From the NCBI GenBank assembly GCA_900142905.1, contig FSRV01000001.1, positions 806,001 to 870,000 of the forward strand: a stretch of DNA of 64,000 nt, read 5' to 3'. This document shows, one piece after another, positions 28,078 to 39,456 of the stretch. How positions within the stretch are numbered: position 1 is the first letter of the stretch; every line of letters begins with the position of its first letter. The translations under genes were made by a program, and so were the position numbers. This DNA comes from Burkholderia sp. GAS332. GTDB taxonomy: Bacteria; Pseudomonadota; Gammaproteobacteria; Burkholderiales; Burkholderiaceae. Below the pieces are notes generated by a model that made no database searches, had not been told where the DNA came from, and saw nothing but the letters and a program-made list of their open reading frames with translations.

Positions 28078-31000
28078 ATGGCAAAGTTCTTTATCGATCG
28101 CCCGATTTTTGCATGGGTGATCGCCATTATTCTGATGCTCGCGGGTATCGCGTCGGTCTTTACGTTGCCGATCGCGCAATACCCGACCATCGCGCCGCCG
28201 GCCGTGCAGATCAGCGCAACGTACCCGGGCGCATCGGCGAAGACGGTGGAAAACACCGTCACGCAGGTGATCGAGCAGCAGATGAGTGGTCTCGACCACT
28301 TGCTGTATCTGTCGTCCACCTCGGACGACTCGGGTACGGCAACCATCACGCTGACGTTTGCAGCCGGCACCAATCCTGACATTGCGCAGGTGCAGGTGCA
28401 GAACAAGCTGCAGCTCGCCACGCCGCTGTTGCCGCAAGCCGTGCAGCAGCTGGGCACCAAGGTCACGAAGTCGAGCAGCAGCTTCTTGCTGGTGATGGCG
28501 TTCGTGTCCGAAGACGGCAGCATGAACAAGTACGACCTGGCGAACTACGTCGCGTCGAACGTTGAAGACCCGGTCAGCCGGATCGACGGTGTGGGTACGG
28601 TGACGCTGTTCGGCTCGCAGTACGCGATGCGGATCTGGCTCGACGCCAACAAGCTGACTAACTTCGGCCTCACGCCGGTGGATGTGCAGACGGCTTTGCA
28701 AGCGCAGAACGTGCAGGTCGCGGGCGGCTCGCTCGGCGGCACGCCGTCGGTGCCGGGCCAGGTACTGCAGGCGACCATCACGGAAGCCACGCTGCTGAAC
28801 ACGCCTGAACAGTTCGGCAACATCCTGTTGAAGGTGAATCCGGACGGCTCGCAGGTGCGCATCAAAGATGTGGGCCGTATCGAGCTCGGTGGCGAAAACT
28901 ACAACTTCGACACCAAGTACAACGGCGCGCCGACGGCAGGTTTCGGTATTCAGCTCGCGACCGGCGCCAACGCGCTGGCCACCGCCAAGGCAGTGCGCGC
29001 GAAGATCGACGAACTGTCGAAGTATTTCCCGCACGGCCTCGTCGTGAAGTATCCGTACGACACCACGCCGTTCGTGCGCCTGTCGATCGAAGAAGTGGTC
29101 AAGACGCTGCTCGAAGGTATCGTGCTGGTGTTCCTGGTCATGTACCTGTTCCTGCAGAACCTGCGCGCCACGCTGATCCCGACGATCGCCGTGCCGGTGG
29201 TGCTGTTGGGCACGTTCGCGATCATGGGTCTGGTGGGCTTCTCGATCAACACGCTGTCCATGTTCGGGCTCGTGCTGGCGATCGGCTTGCTGGTGGACGA
29301 TGCGATCGTGGTGGTGGAGAACGTCGAGCGGGTGATGGCGGAGGAGGGCTTATCGCCTCGAGATGCCACCCGCAAGGCGATGGACCAGATTACCGGCGCG
29401 CTGGTCGGCGTGGCGCTCGTGCTGTCGGCGGTGTTCGTGCCGGTGGCGTTCTCGGGCGGTTCGGTCGGCGCTATTTACCGGCAGTTCTCGCTGACGATCG
29501 TGGCCGCCATGGTGCTGTCCGTGCTGGTCGCGTTGATTCTGACGCCGGCGCTGTGCGCGACGATCCTCAAGCCGATTCCGAAGGGCCATCACGAAGTCAA
29601 GAAGGGCTTCTTCGGCTGGTTCAACCGCACCTTCGAAACGAGCCGCGACAAGTATCACTCGGGCGTTCACCACGTGATCAAGCGCTCGGGCCGTTGGCTG
29701 ATCATCTATATGGTGGTGATCTTCGCGGTCGGCCTGCTGTTCGTGAAGTTGCCGAAGTCGTTCCTGCCTGACGAAGACCAGGGCACGATGTTCGTGCTGG
29801 TGCAAACGCCGTCCGGCTCGACGCAGGAAACCACGGCGCGCGCATTGAAGGACGTTTCCGACTACCTGCTCAACGACGAGAAGAGCATTGTCGAATCGAC
29901 TTTCACGGTGAACGGCTTCAGCTTCGCCGGCCGCGGCCAGAACGCGGGTCTCGTGTTCGTGCGGATGAAGGATTACGCGGAACGTCAGCATGCGAATCAG
30001 AAGGTGCAGGCGCTGGTTGGCCGACTCTTCATGCACTTCTCGAGCTACAAGACCGCGCTGGTGTATCCGGTGAATCCGCCGTCGATTCCTGAACTCGGCA
30101 CGGCCGCGGGCTTCGACTTCGAACTGCAGGATCGCGCGGGTGTCGGCCACGAAAAGCTGATGCAGGCACGCAATATGTTGCTGGGCATGGCGGCGAAGGA
30201 TCCGACGCTGGCTCAGGTGCGTCCGAACGGCCTGAACGATACGCCGCAGTTCACGGTGAACATCGATCACGAGAAGGCTTCCGCGCTGGGCGTTTCGCTG
30301 TCGGCGATCGACCAGACGTTCTCGATCGCGTGGGCGTCGCAGTACGTGAACAACTTCCTCGATACCGATGGCCGGATCAAGAAGGTGTATCTGCAAGGCG
30401 ACGCACCGTTCCGCATGAACCCGGAAGATCTGAACGCCTGGTACGTGCGTAATACGGCTGGCGGTATGGTGCCGTTCTCGTCGTTCGCCAGCGGCACGTG
30501 GTCCTACGGTTCGCCGAAGCTCGAGCGCTACAACGGTATTTCGGCGGTGGAAATCCAGGGCGCGGCGGCACCGGGCAAGTCGACCGGTCAGGCCATGACG
30601 GCGATGGAAGCACTCGTGGCGAAGCTGCCGGCGGGCATCGGCTACGAATGGACGGGCTTGTCGTTGCAGGAACGCCAGTCCGGTTCGCAGGCGCCGATTC
30701 TGTACGGCATCTCGATCCTCGTCGTGTTCCTCTGTCTCGCGGCGCTGTATGAAAGCTGGTCGATCCCGTTCTCGGTGATCATGGTGGTGCCGCTTGGCGT
30801 GATCGGCGCACTGCTGGCCGCAACGCTGCGCGGGCTCGAGAACGACGTGTTCTTCCAGGTGGGTCTGTTGACCACGGTGGGGCTGTCGGCGAAGAACGCG
30901 ATTCTGATCGTGGAATTCGCCCGCGAGCTGCAGCAGGGTGAAGGGATGGGGCCGGTCGAGGCCGCGCTGGAAGCCGCGCGTCTGCGGTTGCGTCCGATTC

Positions 31001-31287
31001 TGATGACCTCGCTCGCCTTCATTCTCGGCGTGATGCCGCTCGCGATCAGTAACGGCGCGGGTTCGGCCAGCCAGCACGCAATCGGTACCGGCGTGATCGG
31101 CGGGATGTTGACGGCGACCTTCCTCGCGATTTTCATGATCCCGATGTTCTTCGTCGTGATCCGCGCGAAGTTCGGCGGCGAGAAGGAAGATCCGGATGAG
31201 GCGCTCGCACACTACAACCAGCACCATCCGCATGATCCGCAAGGTGGCGCGTCGGCCGATCAAGGCTCGGGCAAGGACGGACATTGA
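28078..31287 (+). CDS. RND multidrug efflux permease (AcrB/BpeB type, HAE1)
   Basis: This 1069-residue inner-membrane proton antiporter belongs to the hydrophobe/amphiphile efflux group. It has twelve predicted membrane helices and two large periplasmic loops. The proton-relay residues are conserved: Asp407 and Asp408 in [16 protein letters not shown] (same numbers as AcrB) and Lys939 in [14 protein letters not shown]. The N-terminus [17 protein letters not shown] is typical. The C-terminal tail (after about 1035) is rich in His, Asp and Gly. It starts 18 bases after the adaptor and is followed one base later by the channel gene. Confidence 0.97.
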   Translation: MAKFFIDRPIFAWVIAIILMLAGIASVFTLPIAQYPTIAPPAVQISATYPGASAKTVENTVTQVIEQQMSGLDHLLYLSSTSDDSGTATITLTFAAGTNPDIAQVQVQNKLQLATPLLPQAVQQLGTKVTKSSSSFLLVMAFVSEDGSMNKYDLANYVASNVEDPVSRIDGVGTVTLFGSQYAMRIWLDANKLTNFGLTPVDVQTALQAQNVQVAGGSLGGTPSVPGQVLQATITEATLLNTPEQFGNILLKVNPDGSQVRIKDVGRIELGGENYNFDTKYNGAPTAGFGIQLATGANALATAKAVRAKIDELSKYFPHGLVVKYPYDTTPFVRLSIEEVVKTLLEGIVLVFLVMYLFLQNLRATLIPTIAVPVVLLGTFAIMGLVGFSINTLSMFGLVLAIGLLVDDAIVVVENVERVMAEEGLSPRDATRKAMDQITGALVGVALVLSAVFVPVAFSGGSVGAIYRQFSLTIVAAMVLSVLVALILTPALCATILKPIPKGHHEVKKGFFGWFNRTFETSRDKYHSGVHHVIKRSGRWLIIYMVVIFAVGLLFVKLPKSFLPDEDQGTMFVLVQTPSGSTQETTARALKDVSDYLLNDEKSIVESTFTVNGFSFAGRGQNAGLVFVRMKDYAERQHANQKVQALVGRLFMHFSSYKTALVYPVNPPSIPELGTAAGFDFELQDRAGVGHEKLMQARNMLLGMAAKDPTLAQVRPNGLNDTPQFTVNIDHEKASALGVSLSAIDQTFSIAWASQYVNNFLDTDGRIKKVYLQGDAPFRMNPEDLNAWYVRNTAGGMVPFSSFASGTWSYGSPKLERYNGISAVEIQGAAAPGKSTGQAMTAMEALVAKLPAGIGYEWTGLSLQERQSGSQAPILYGISILVVFLCLAALYESWSIPFSVIMVVPLGVIGALLAATLRGLENDVFFQVGLLTTVGLSAKNAILIVEFARELQQGEGMGPVEAALEAARLRLRPILMTSLAFILGVMPLAISNGAGSASQHAIGTGVIGGMLTATFLAIFMIPMFFVVIRAKFGGEKEDPDEALAHYNQHHPHDPQGGASADQGSGKDGH

Positions 31288-31288
31288 G

Positions 31289-32806
31289 ATGCAAAAACAC
31301 TCTTTGATAGCAGTGGCGGTTGCGCTGTTCGCCGCGGGTTGCACGATGGCGCCGAAGTACCAGCGCCCGGCGGAACCCGTGACGGCGACCTTTCCGGCCG
31401 GCGGCGTGTACGACACGCAACCGGGCGCGGCGGGTGCCGCGCGTACTGCGAAGGGCCAGGCGGCCGCCGATATCGGCTGGCGTGATTTCTTCGCCGACGC
31501 GCGTTTGCAGCGGCTGATCGAAATCGCGCTGAAGAACAACCGCGATCTGCGCGTGTCGGTGCTGAATATTCAGGCATCGCAGGCGCAGTACCAGATCGCT
31601 CGCGCGGCGCTGTTCCCGACGCTGAATGCCGCGGCGTCGGAAAGCAAACAGCGCACGCCAAGGGATCTGTCGTCCACCCCCATGACGGTCACGACCTCGT
31701 ATTCGGTCGGTCTGAACGCCTCCTGGGAAATTGACTTCTTCGGGCGGATTCAAAGCCTGAAGGATCAGGCGTTGGCGCAGTACCTGGCGACCGCTCAGGC
31801 GCGCAAGGCCGCGGAAATCGCGTTGGTCTCGCAGGTGGCCAATCAGTACATGACGGTGCTCGAGGTGGACGATCTGCTGAAGGTCACGCAGAACACACTG
31901 AAGACCGCTCAGGAGTCGTACCGGATCGCCAAGCTGCAGTTCGACAACGGCACGGGTTCGGAACTGGATCTGCGGCAGTCGGAAACGGTCGTCGACCAGG
32001 CGCAGGCTAACCTGCAGTCGCAGGCGCGTTTGCGGGCTCAGGCGGATAACGCGCTCGTGCTACTGATCGGCGAGCCGTTGCCGGACGATCTGCCGCCGGG
32101 CATGTCGTTGGACAACCAGAGTCTCCTGACGGATATTCCGGCGGGTCTGCCGTCCGATCTGTTGACGCGTCGTCCCGACATCATGGAAGCCGAGGAGAAT
32201 CTGCTCGCGGCCAACGCGAACATCGGCGCGGCGCGCGCTGCGTTCTTCCCGAAGGTCTCGCTGACGGGCAGTTTCGGCACGCTGAGCCCGTCGCTCGGCA
32301 GTCTGTTCAAGCCGGGTTCGGCGGCATGGAGCTTCGCGCCGTCGATCACCTTGCCGATCTTCGAAGGCGGCCAGAACAAGGCTAATCTCGACCTCGCCAC
32401 GGTGCAGAAGAACATCCAGATCGCCACGTATGAAAAGGCGATCCAGACGGCCTTCCGCGAAGTGGCGGACGGACTGGCGGCACGCGGCACGTACGATCAG
32501 CAGATCGAGGCGCTCGAGCGCAACACCTTTGCCGAACAGCGCCGGCTGGATCTGTCGGATCTGCGTTATAAGAACGGCGTCGACAGTTATCTGTCGGTGC
32601 TGACCGCGCAGAACGATCTGTATACGTCGCAGCAGTTGCTGGTGACCGCGCGCATGCAGCGTCTGCAGAACCTGGTCACGCTGTATCAGGCACTCGGCGG
32701 CGGCTGGATCGAACGGGACGGCGAGCAGCCGCGTCCGGCCGATGCACCGGTCAATTACGGTGCGGCGAGCGCGCCGGTGGCGGCTTCGGCAGCGACCGCG
32801 GGTTGA
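31289..32806 (+). CDS. RND outer-membrane channel lipoprotein (NodT/OprM family)
   Basis: This 505-residue TolC-like channel exports drugs through the outer membrane. The signal peptide ends at FAAGC (Cys18), so the mature protein is lipid-anchored. Two outer-membrane-efflux repeats are visible (residues about 65-270 and 290-480), with long helices such as TQNTLKTAQESYRIAKLQF and LPSDLLTRRPDIMEAEENLL. The ATG follows the permease TGA by one base, showing tight coupling. A strong hairpin terminator ends the operon. Confidence 0.95.
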   Translation: MQKHSLIAVAVALFAAGCTMAPKYQRPAEPVTATFPAGGVYDTQPGAAGAARTAKGQAAADIGWRDFFADARLQRLIEIALKNNRDLRVSVLNIQASQAQYQIARAALFPTLNAAASESKQRTPRDLSSTPMTVTTSYSVGLNASWEIDFFGRIQSLKDQALAQYLATAQARKAAEIALVSQVANQYMTVLEVDDLLKVTQNTLKTAQESYRIAKLQFDNGTGSELDLRQSETVVDQAQANLQSQARLRAQADNALVLLIGEPLPDDLPPGMSLDNQSLLTDIPAGLPSDLLTRRPDIMEAEENLLAANANIGAARAAFFPKVSLTGSFGTLSPSLGSLFKPGSAAWSFAPSITLPIFEGGQNKANLDLATVQKNIQIATYEKAIQTAFREVADGLAARGTYDQQIEALERNTFAEQRRLDLSDLRYKNGVDSYLSVLTAQNDLYTSQQLLVTARMQRLQNLVTLYQALGGGWIERDGEQPRPADAPVNYGAASAPVAASAATAG

Positions 32807-32885
32807 GTCTTGTAGTCTCGTAGCAGCAGGTGCTAGGGGCGGCTTTCGGATTCATCAGGAAAGCCGTCCTGCGCAGCCGGTAATA

Positions 32886-32917
32886 AAAAAACGCCACGGC
32901 ATGCCGTGGCGTTTTTT
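32886..32917. terminator. Bidirectional terminator between efflux operon and NCS2 permease
   Basis: A perfect 16-bp palindromic stem reads AAAAAACGCCACGGCA on one strand and its complement on the other, so T-runs occur in both directions. It lies 79 bases after the channel gene and 70 bases after the convergent permease gene. Confidence 0.9.
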
Positions 32918-32987
32918 ATTGCCCAACTCGACTTAACTCAGCGATCAGCGCGATTTCTGTCGCGCCGCGCCGGTTGCAGTCAGATGC

Positions 32988-34400
32988 TCAGTGTGCATCC
33001 ACGGAACGCAGCATCTCGTCGCCGCCCGTCGGTTCATTGCCGCCGCGCCCGTCGAAATCATGGCCGGTCTTGCGAATTTCGCACCGTGCCTTCTTCTCGC
33101 TCTTCACACCGTTGAAGATCAGGTTCAGCACGACCGCCGACACCGACGCCAGCAAGATCCCGCTATGCAGCAGCGGCGACAGCGCCGGCGGCAGCTTCGA
33201 GAAGAATTGCGGCGACACCACCGGCACCAGACCCATGCCGATACTCACCGCGACGATGAACAGGTTGTGGTGGTTCTTCACGAAGTCGACCTTGGCCAGA
33301 ACCTTGATGCCGTTCGCCGCAACCATGCCGAACATCACGATGCCGGCACCGCCGAGCACGAAGGCCGGCACGGAAGCCACCACTTGCGCCATCTTCGGGA
33401 ACAGGCCCAGCAGCACCAGGATCACGCCGCCCATTGCGCAGACAAAGCGGCTCTTCACACCGGTCACGCCGATCAGGCCGACGTTCTGCGAGAACGAGGT
33501 ATGCGGAAACGAGTTGAAGATGCCGCCGATCAGCGTGCCCAGACCGTCGACGCGCAGACCGCGCACCAGCGTCTTCTGATCCACCGGACGATCGACCATG
33601 TCGCCGACCGCGAGGAACATGCCGGTCGATTCGATGAAGGTGACGAACATCACGGTGACCATCGTTGCGATCGCGAGCGGATCGAAATGCGGCAGGCCGA
33701 AGTGGAACGGCATCACGATGCCAACCCACGGTGCGTGCGTGACGCCGTCCATGTTCACGCGGCCGAGTGCCAACGCGATGATGAAACCTGCGACGATGCC
33801 GAGCAGCACCGAGATATTGGCGAGGAAGCCCTTGGCGAACTTGTTGATGAGCAGAATCAACATCAGCACGAGCAGCGACAGCCCCAGATAGATCGGGTTG
33901 CCGTAATCAGGATTGCCCACGCCGCCGGCTGCCCAGTTGATGCCCACTTCCATCAGCGAGAGGCCAATCACCGAGATCACCACGCCGATCACCACCGGTG
34001 GGAAAAAGCGCAGCAGCTTGCCGACCATCGGCGCGAGCAGGATGCCGATGACACCGGCCGCGATCGTCGAGCCGAAGATGTCGAGAATACCGAGCGAAGG
34101 ATTGGTGCCGATTGCGACCATCGGACCGACAGCCGCGAACGTGCAGCCCATGATGACCGGCAGACGGATGCCGAAGATCCACAGACCGAGGGTCTGAATC
34201 AACGTGGCGATGCCGCAGGAAAACAGATCGGCGCTGATCAGGAACGCGATCTGGTCTTTCGGCAATTTGAGCGCCGCACCGATGATCAGCGGCACCGCAA
34301 CTGCGCCTGCGTACATCACCAAAACGTGCTGAATGCCGAGCGTCAGCAACTGGCCCGCGGGCAGTCGCTCGTCGCACGGGTGAACCGTGTTCGATTGCAT
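32988..34400 (-). CDS. NCS2-family purine (xanthine/urate) permease
   Basis: This 470-residue nucleobase:cation symporter has about fourteen hydrophobic segments. The family signature SFSQNVGLIGVTGVKSRFV is present, with QN and TG at the substrate site, and FVTFIESTGMFLAVGDM carries the other conserved acidic residue. It resembles bacterial xanthine and uric acid carriers more than uracil carriers. ATG at 34400 has GGAGAG nine bases before it; the upstream open frame lacks a membrane-protein start. The C-terminal tail is charged (GHDFDGRGGNEPTGGDE). Confidence 0.9.
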   Translation of the reverse strand: MQSNTVHPCDERLPAGQLLTLGIQHVLVMYAGAVAVPLIIGAALKLPKDQIAFLISADLFSCGIATLIQTLGLWIFGIRLPVIMGCTFAAVGPMVAIGTNPSLGILDIFGSTIAAGVIGILLAPMVGKLLRFFPPVVIGVVISVIGLSLMEVGINWAAGGVGNPDYGNPIYLGLSLLVLMLILLINKFAKGFLANISVLLGIVAGFIIALALGRVNMDGVTHAPWVGIVMPFHFGLPHFDPLAIATMVTVMFVTFIESTGMFLAVGDMVDRPVDQKTLVRGLRVDGLGTLIGGIFNSFPHTSFSQNVGLIGVTGVKSRFVCAMGGVILVLLGLFPKMAQVVASVPAFVLGGAGIVMFGMVAANGIKVLAKVDFVKNHHNLFIVAVSIGMGLVPVVSPQFFSKLPPALSPLLHSGILLASVSAVVLNLIFNGVKSEKKARCEIRKTGHDFDGRGGNEPTGGDEMLRSVDAH

Positions 34401-34825
34401 TTTGTCTCTCTCCACCATCTCGTTTTGGGATGGCTCCAAGGTATGCGGAACGATAAAGCGCAACAAGACCACTGGGGCCTATTCCGGCATTCCCGGTGAC
34501 GATATGCGTGAGGCGCTTTTGAAAGCCAAAAGAAATGGACGCGCCGCACAAATCGGCGGCAAGCCCTATGTAGCGGCGGTGGGCGCTCACGCGTCGCGCG
34601 CGCCCGCCTTGGAGTGATATGTGTGAGAATCAATGGGGTGTATCTCGCTCGACGCATAGTGCTGTTTTGGTGCGGCTCGCGGCGTGGCGGGGTTAACCCG
34701 CGATTCCGGATTTTTAGCGTGTTTTCGGGCGTGTTTCCGAAGCCGCGCTGCGGTGACGGAAAATACACCGTTCCAGGCACCATTCGCGTGCTGATCCCCA
34801 AGCTCAAATTGACGTTCTATCGCCC
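34401..34825. other. Gene-free divergent region between NCS2 permease and FGGY kinase
   Basis: These 425 bases must hold promoters for both flanking genes, but I see no convincing -35/-10 pair. The only notable structure is a 10-base palindrome GGGTTAACCC at 34690-34699. Composition is a little less GC-rich than the genes. Confidence 0.4.
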
Positions 34826-36271
34826 ATGAGTTTTCTTGGCATCGACCTCGGCACCGGCTCCCTCAAAGTAGCAATCGTTGACAAAAGCGGCCGCGAGCAG
34901 GCCGCGGCGAGTGTCGCGTATGCGCTCGAAACGCCGCATCCCGGTTGGGCCGAAATTTCGGTGCAAACCTGGTGGCGCGCGCTTTGCGAAGCGGCGGCGC
35001 GTTTGCCCGACGATTTGCGCCGTGAGGTGCAGGCAATCGGCTTCTCCGGACAGATGCACGGTGTTGTTCTGATCGACACCGATGGCGAAGCCGTGCGCCC
35101 CGCGATGCTCTGGCCCGACACGCGTGCATTGGGCCTGCTCGATCAGTGGCCCGAGCCGCAGCCGAATCCGGTTGCGCCCGGCATGGCCGGTCCTTTGCTG
35201 CGTTGGCTCGTGCAGAACGAACCGCAGTCCGCGCGCAAGACGCGCTGGGCATTGCAACCGAAAGATTGGCTGCGTGTCGCGCTGGGCGGCGCGGTCGCAA
35301 CCGATCCTTCCGACGCTTGCGCGACCGCGCTCGCCGATCCTGCCGGGGTATGGGATCAGGCGCTGCTTGAGCGGCTCCAGCTGCCGCGTGAATGGTTTGC
35401 GCCGCTTGCGCCTGCGTATGCGGCGGGTGGTGTTTTGTCGCCGGAAGCCGCCCAGGCGCTGGGTCTGCGTGCCGGCATCGTGCTCGCGATCGGTGCCGCC
35501 GATACGCCCTGCGCGGCACTCGGCAGTGGTCTCGCGAGCGACGGCGACGCCTTGCTCACCACCGGCACCGGTGGACAAATCGTCGTGCTCGCCGAGCACG
35601 CACCGCAAGCGGTCAAGGGACTGCATCGCTATCGGGCGGCGAGCGATCACTGGTACCGGATGGCGGCGATGCAAAACGTCGGCGTCGCGCTCGAACGCGT
35701 GCGCGGCTGGCTCTCATATGAATGGGCGGATGCCTATCGTGATGCGTTCGGCGATGCAGCAGGCGCTACTTCCATCGCCGCAGCGGGCCTGACTTTTCTG
35801 CCCTACCTCACCGGCGAGCGCACCCCGTGGCTCAACCCCGCCGCACGTGGCGGCTGGCTTGGCCTCGCGCTCGACCACACGCGCGGCACGATGATGCGCG
35901 CCGCATTCGAAGGCGTCGCGTTCTCGCTGCGCGCCGGGCTCGACGCGATTCGCGCAAGCGGCGCGACGGTGACGACATTGAAACTCGCGGGCGGTGGTTC
36001 AGTCGATGCGCGCTGGCGGCAGTTGCTCGCCGATGCGCTGAACGTCGAGCTGTATGCCGTGGATTGTCCCAACGCGGCACCGCGCGGCGCGGCCATCCTC
36101 GGTGGACTGGCGAGCGGACATTGGCACGAGAGCGACCTCGCCGCGCTTGCACCGGGCGCGACGCGTGTTGCCGGGCCGCAAGGCGATGCGGCGCTCGCCG
36201 AACGTTATGCGCGTTTTCTCGATCTGTATGGACGCGTCGAATCATGGTTCGGCGAAACGCCGCTTCGGTAA
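34826..36271 (+). CDS. FGGY-family carbohydrate kinase, xylulokinase-like
   Basis: This 481-residue sugar kinase has an N-terminal ATPase fold (FLGIDLGTGSLKVAIVDKSG), the substrate-binding segment GFSGQMHGVVLIDTDG, and the C-terminal FGGY region with TGERTPWLNPAARGGWLGL and KLAGGGSVDARWRQLLADAL. The pattern is closest to xylulokinase (SGQMHG and ERTP motifs). No pentose isomerase, transporter or regulator lies next to it, unlike the xylB at 49085-50566, so its substrate is unsettled. No convincing ribosome-binding site is visible before its ATG. Confidence 0.85.
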   Translation: MSFLGIDLGTGSLKVAIVDKSGREQAAASVAYALETPHPGWAEISVQTWWRALCEAAARLPDDLRREVQAIGFSGQMHGVVLIDTDGEAVRPAMLWPDTRALGLLDQWPEPQPNPVAPGMAGPLLRWLVQNEPQSARKTRWALQPKDWLRVALGGAVATDPSDACATALADPAGVWDQALLERLQLPREWFAPLAPAYAAGGVLSPEAAQALGLRAGIVLAIGAADTPCAALGSGLASDGDALLTTGTGGQIVVLAEHAPQAVKGLHRYRAASDHWYRMAAMQNVGVALERVRGWLSYEWADAYRDAFGDAAGATSIAAAGLTFLPYLTGERTPWLNPAARGGWLGLALDHTRGTMMRAAFEGVAFSLRAGLDAIRASGATVTTLKLAGGGSVDARWRQLLADALNVELYAVDCPNAAPRGAAILGGLASGHWHESDLAALAPGATRVAGPQGDAALAERYARFLDLYGRVESWFGETPLR

Positions 36272-36510
36272 TCGAAGCGATGTCAGCTACAGACAATGCT
36301 CTGACGTACTTTGCAATACCATTACGGCTTTCGCACGCTAAGGTGTAGGCCGGCAAATGTGGGCGGACGAAGATGGCGGACGAGCGCAACGCCATTCGTC
36401 CACAACCTGACACACACATTCATTGCAGTAACCGAACCGCGACACCGGCACGCCGCGCGATATCTCACCGCGACGTGCCAGGCATTCATAGACTCACAGG
36501 AGCATTCACG

Positions 36511-37617
<1,107 letters not shown>

Positions 37618-37654
37618 CACGTGGCACTGAGCCAGCACAGAAAGGAGCCTCGTG

Positions 37655-38506
37655 ATGCTTGAACTCTTGTCGTCGCATGCCTGCCATGGCGGCGAGCAAC
37701 GGATCTACCGGCACGACTCGCAGACCATCGGTCTGCCGATGCGCTTCTCGGTGTATCTGCCGCCGCAGGCCTTGCAGACCAATGCGAATGTGCCCGCGCT
37801 GTTCTATCTCGCGGGTCTGACCTGTACGGAAGAAACCTTTCCGGTCAAGGCGGGCGCGCAGCGCTTCGCGGCACAGCACGGCATCGCGCTGGTCGCGCCG
37901 GACACCAGTCCGCGTGGTGCTGGCGTGCCGGGCGAAAGCGCGGCGTGGGACTTCGGTGTGGGTGCGGGCTTTTACATCAACGCGACGCAGCAGCCGTGGG
38001 CGAAGCACTATCGGATGTACTCGTATGTGCGCGATGAACTGCGTGAAACGGTGCTCGCGAATCTGCCGGTGGACGGTGCGCGTCTGGGCATCTTCGGGCA
38101 TTCGATGGGGGGGCATGGCGCGTTGATGCTGGCGCTGCGCAATCCGGAGATCTATCGCTCGGTGTCGGCGTTCGCGCCGATTGCCGCGCCTTCACAGTGC
38201 CCGTGGGGCGTGAAGGCGTTCAGCGGGTATCTGGGCGAAGACCGTGAAGCGTGGCGGCAGTACGACTCGAGCGAGCTGGTCGCGCACGCATCGCGCAAGT
38301 TTGCGCAAGGGATTCTGGTCGATCAGGGGCTGGCGGATCAGTTTCTCGCCGAGCAGTTGAACCCGGATGTGTTCGAAGCGGCCTGCAAGGCCGCGGGACA
38401 GCCGCTGACGTTACGTCGTCATGCTGGCTACGACCACGGGTATTACTTCATCTCGACGTTCATCGAGGATCATCTCGCGCATCACGCGAAGGTGCTGCTC
38501 GGTTGA
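37655..38506 (+). CDS. fghA: S-formylglutathione hydrolase
   Basis: This 283-residue serine hydrolase (esterase D family) cleaves S-formylglutathione to formate and glutathione. The nucleophile is Ser150 in FGHSMGGHGA, the oxyanion region is LAGLTCTEETF, and the catalytic His lies in HAGYDHGYYF. An ATG at 37655 was used; a GTG one codon earlier is also possible, and AAGGAG precedes both. It follows frmA by 37 bases, forming a formaldehyde-detoxification pair. Confidence 0.96.
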   Translation: MLELLSSHACHGGEQRIYRHDSQTIGLPMRFSVYLPPQALQTNANVPALFYLAGLTCTEETFPVKAGAQRFAAQHGIALVAPDTSPRGAGVPGESAAWDFGVGAGFYINATQQPWAKHYRMYSYVRDELRETVLANLPVDGARLGIFGHSMGGHGALMLALRNPEIYRSVSAFAPIAAPSQCPWGVKAFSGYLGEDREAWRQYDSSELVAHASRKFAQGILVDQGLADQFLAEQLNPDVFEAACKAAGQPLTLRRHAGYDHGYYFISTFIEDHLAHHAKVLLG

Positions 38507-38524
38507 AATTCGCCGGGGGCGATG

Positions 38525-38549
38525 GCGGCGGCACGTAGTGTGTCGCCGC
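38525..38549. terminator. Possible terminator hairpin between fghA and znuB
   Basis: GCGGCGGCAC and GTGTCGCCGC pair with one wobble around a five-base loop, 18 bases after fghA. There is no T-run, so the call is weak. Confidence 0.35.
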
Positions 38550-38673
38550 TACCTCCAGATCTTCGCCAATGCGAAATGCGTCACCGCAGCGAATATGGCT
38601 TGGACTACGCAGCCGGCGCGCTCAGTCCGCCACGCAACGCACCAGCGCCGCTTCAATGCGCGCTAAGCGCGGA

Positions 38674-39456
38674 TCAACGCCGCCCCAGCAAACTTCCGCC
38701 ATACACGACAGCCGACAGCACGGTGATCCAGAAGCTCGTGGGCCAATCGGTGTAGAACGCCAGCGTCAACCCCAGCCACGCCTGGACCAGCGCGAACACG
38801 GCCGCGAGTACGAGACCGGTCGAGAGTCGCGTCGTCACGTTTTGCGCGGCGGCAGCCGGACCGACCATCAGCGTGAACACCAGCAGCACGCCGACAATCT
38901 GCGTACACGCTGCCACTGCCAGTGCGGCAATCGCCAGAAACAACACCGATACCAGACGCAACGATACGCCCTTGGCTTCGGCCAATTCGGGCTGCAACGA
39001 CGCAAACAGCAACGGCCGCATGATCGCCGCGAGCGCCAGCAAGCTGACGACACCCAACGCGGCCAGCACGCCGAGCGTCGACGCATTCACGCCGAGCACG
39101 TTGCCGAACAGCAGCGCGGTGACCTGCGTCGCGTAGGCGGTGAAGAAGTGCAGGAACAGCAGGCCGAAGCCGAGCGACAGCGACAGGATCACGCCGATCG
39201 CGACATCGCGTCCGGCCAGCTTCTCGCCGAGTGCGCCCATGCCGACGCCCGCCGCCAGCGTGAAGCCAATCATTCCCCAGATCGGCGAGATGCCGATCAG
39301 CACTGCGCCGGTCGCGCCGGTGAAGCCGACGTGCGAGAGCGCGTGACCCGCGAAGGTCTGCCCACGCATCACCAGAAAATAGCCCACCACGCCTGCCAGC
39401 ACCGCGACGATTCCCGACGCCGCGAACGCGTTCACCATGAAATCGTATTCAAACAT
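38674..39456 (-). CDS. znuB: Zinc/manganese-type ABC transporter permease
   Basis: This 260-residue ABC-3 family permease has about eight hydrophobic segments and the family stretch GHALSHVGFTGATGAVLIG near residue 38. It forms the membrane channel of a metal importer with the ATPase and binding protein encoded upstream. The ATG at 39456 lies inside the end of the ATPase gene (overlap of eight bases), indicating coupled translation. A longer frame upstream only reads through the histidine-tail coding region in another phase. Confidence 0.92.
   Translation of the reverse strand: MFEYDFMVNAFAASGIVAVLAGVVGYFLVMRGQTFAGHALSHVGFTGATGAVLIGISPIWGMIGFTLAAGVGMGALGEKLAGRDVAIGVILSLSLGFGLLFLHFFTAYATQVTALLFGNVLGVNASTLGVLAALGVVSLLALAAIMRPLLFASLQPELAEAKGVSLRLVSVLFLAIAALAVAACTQIVGVLLVFTLMVGPAAAAQNVTTRLSTGLVLAAVFALVQAWLGLTLAFYTDWPTSFWITVLSAVVYGGSLLGRR

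Noticed and set aside
26854..31539. Very long minus-strand frames opposite the RND operon (over 700 codons each)
   Set aside because: Their translations are Arg/His-rich with no domain, and the plus strand encodes the conserved adaptor, permease and channel.
32991..34499. 502-codon plus-strand frame opposite the NCS2 permease
   Set aside because: It is a His/Arg/Asp-rich shadow. The minus strand encodes a membrane transporter with the family signature.
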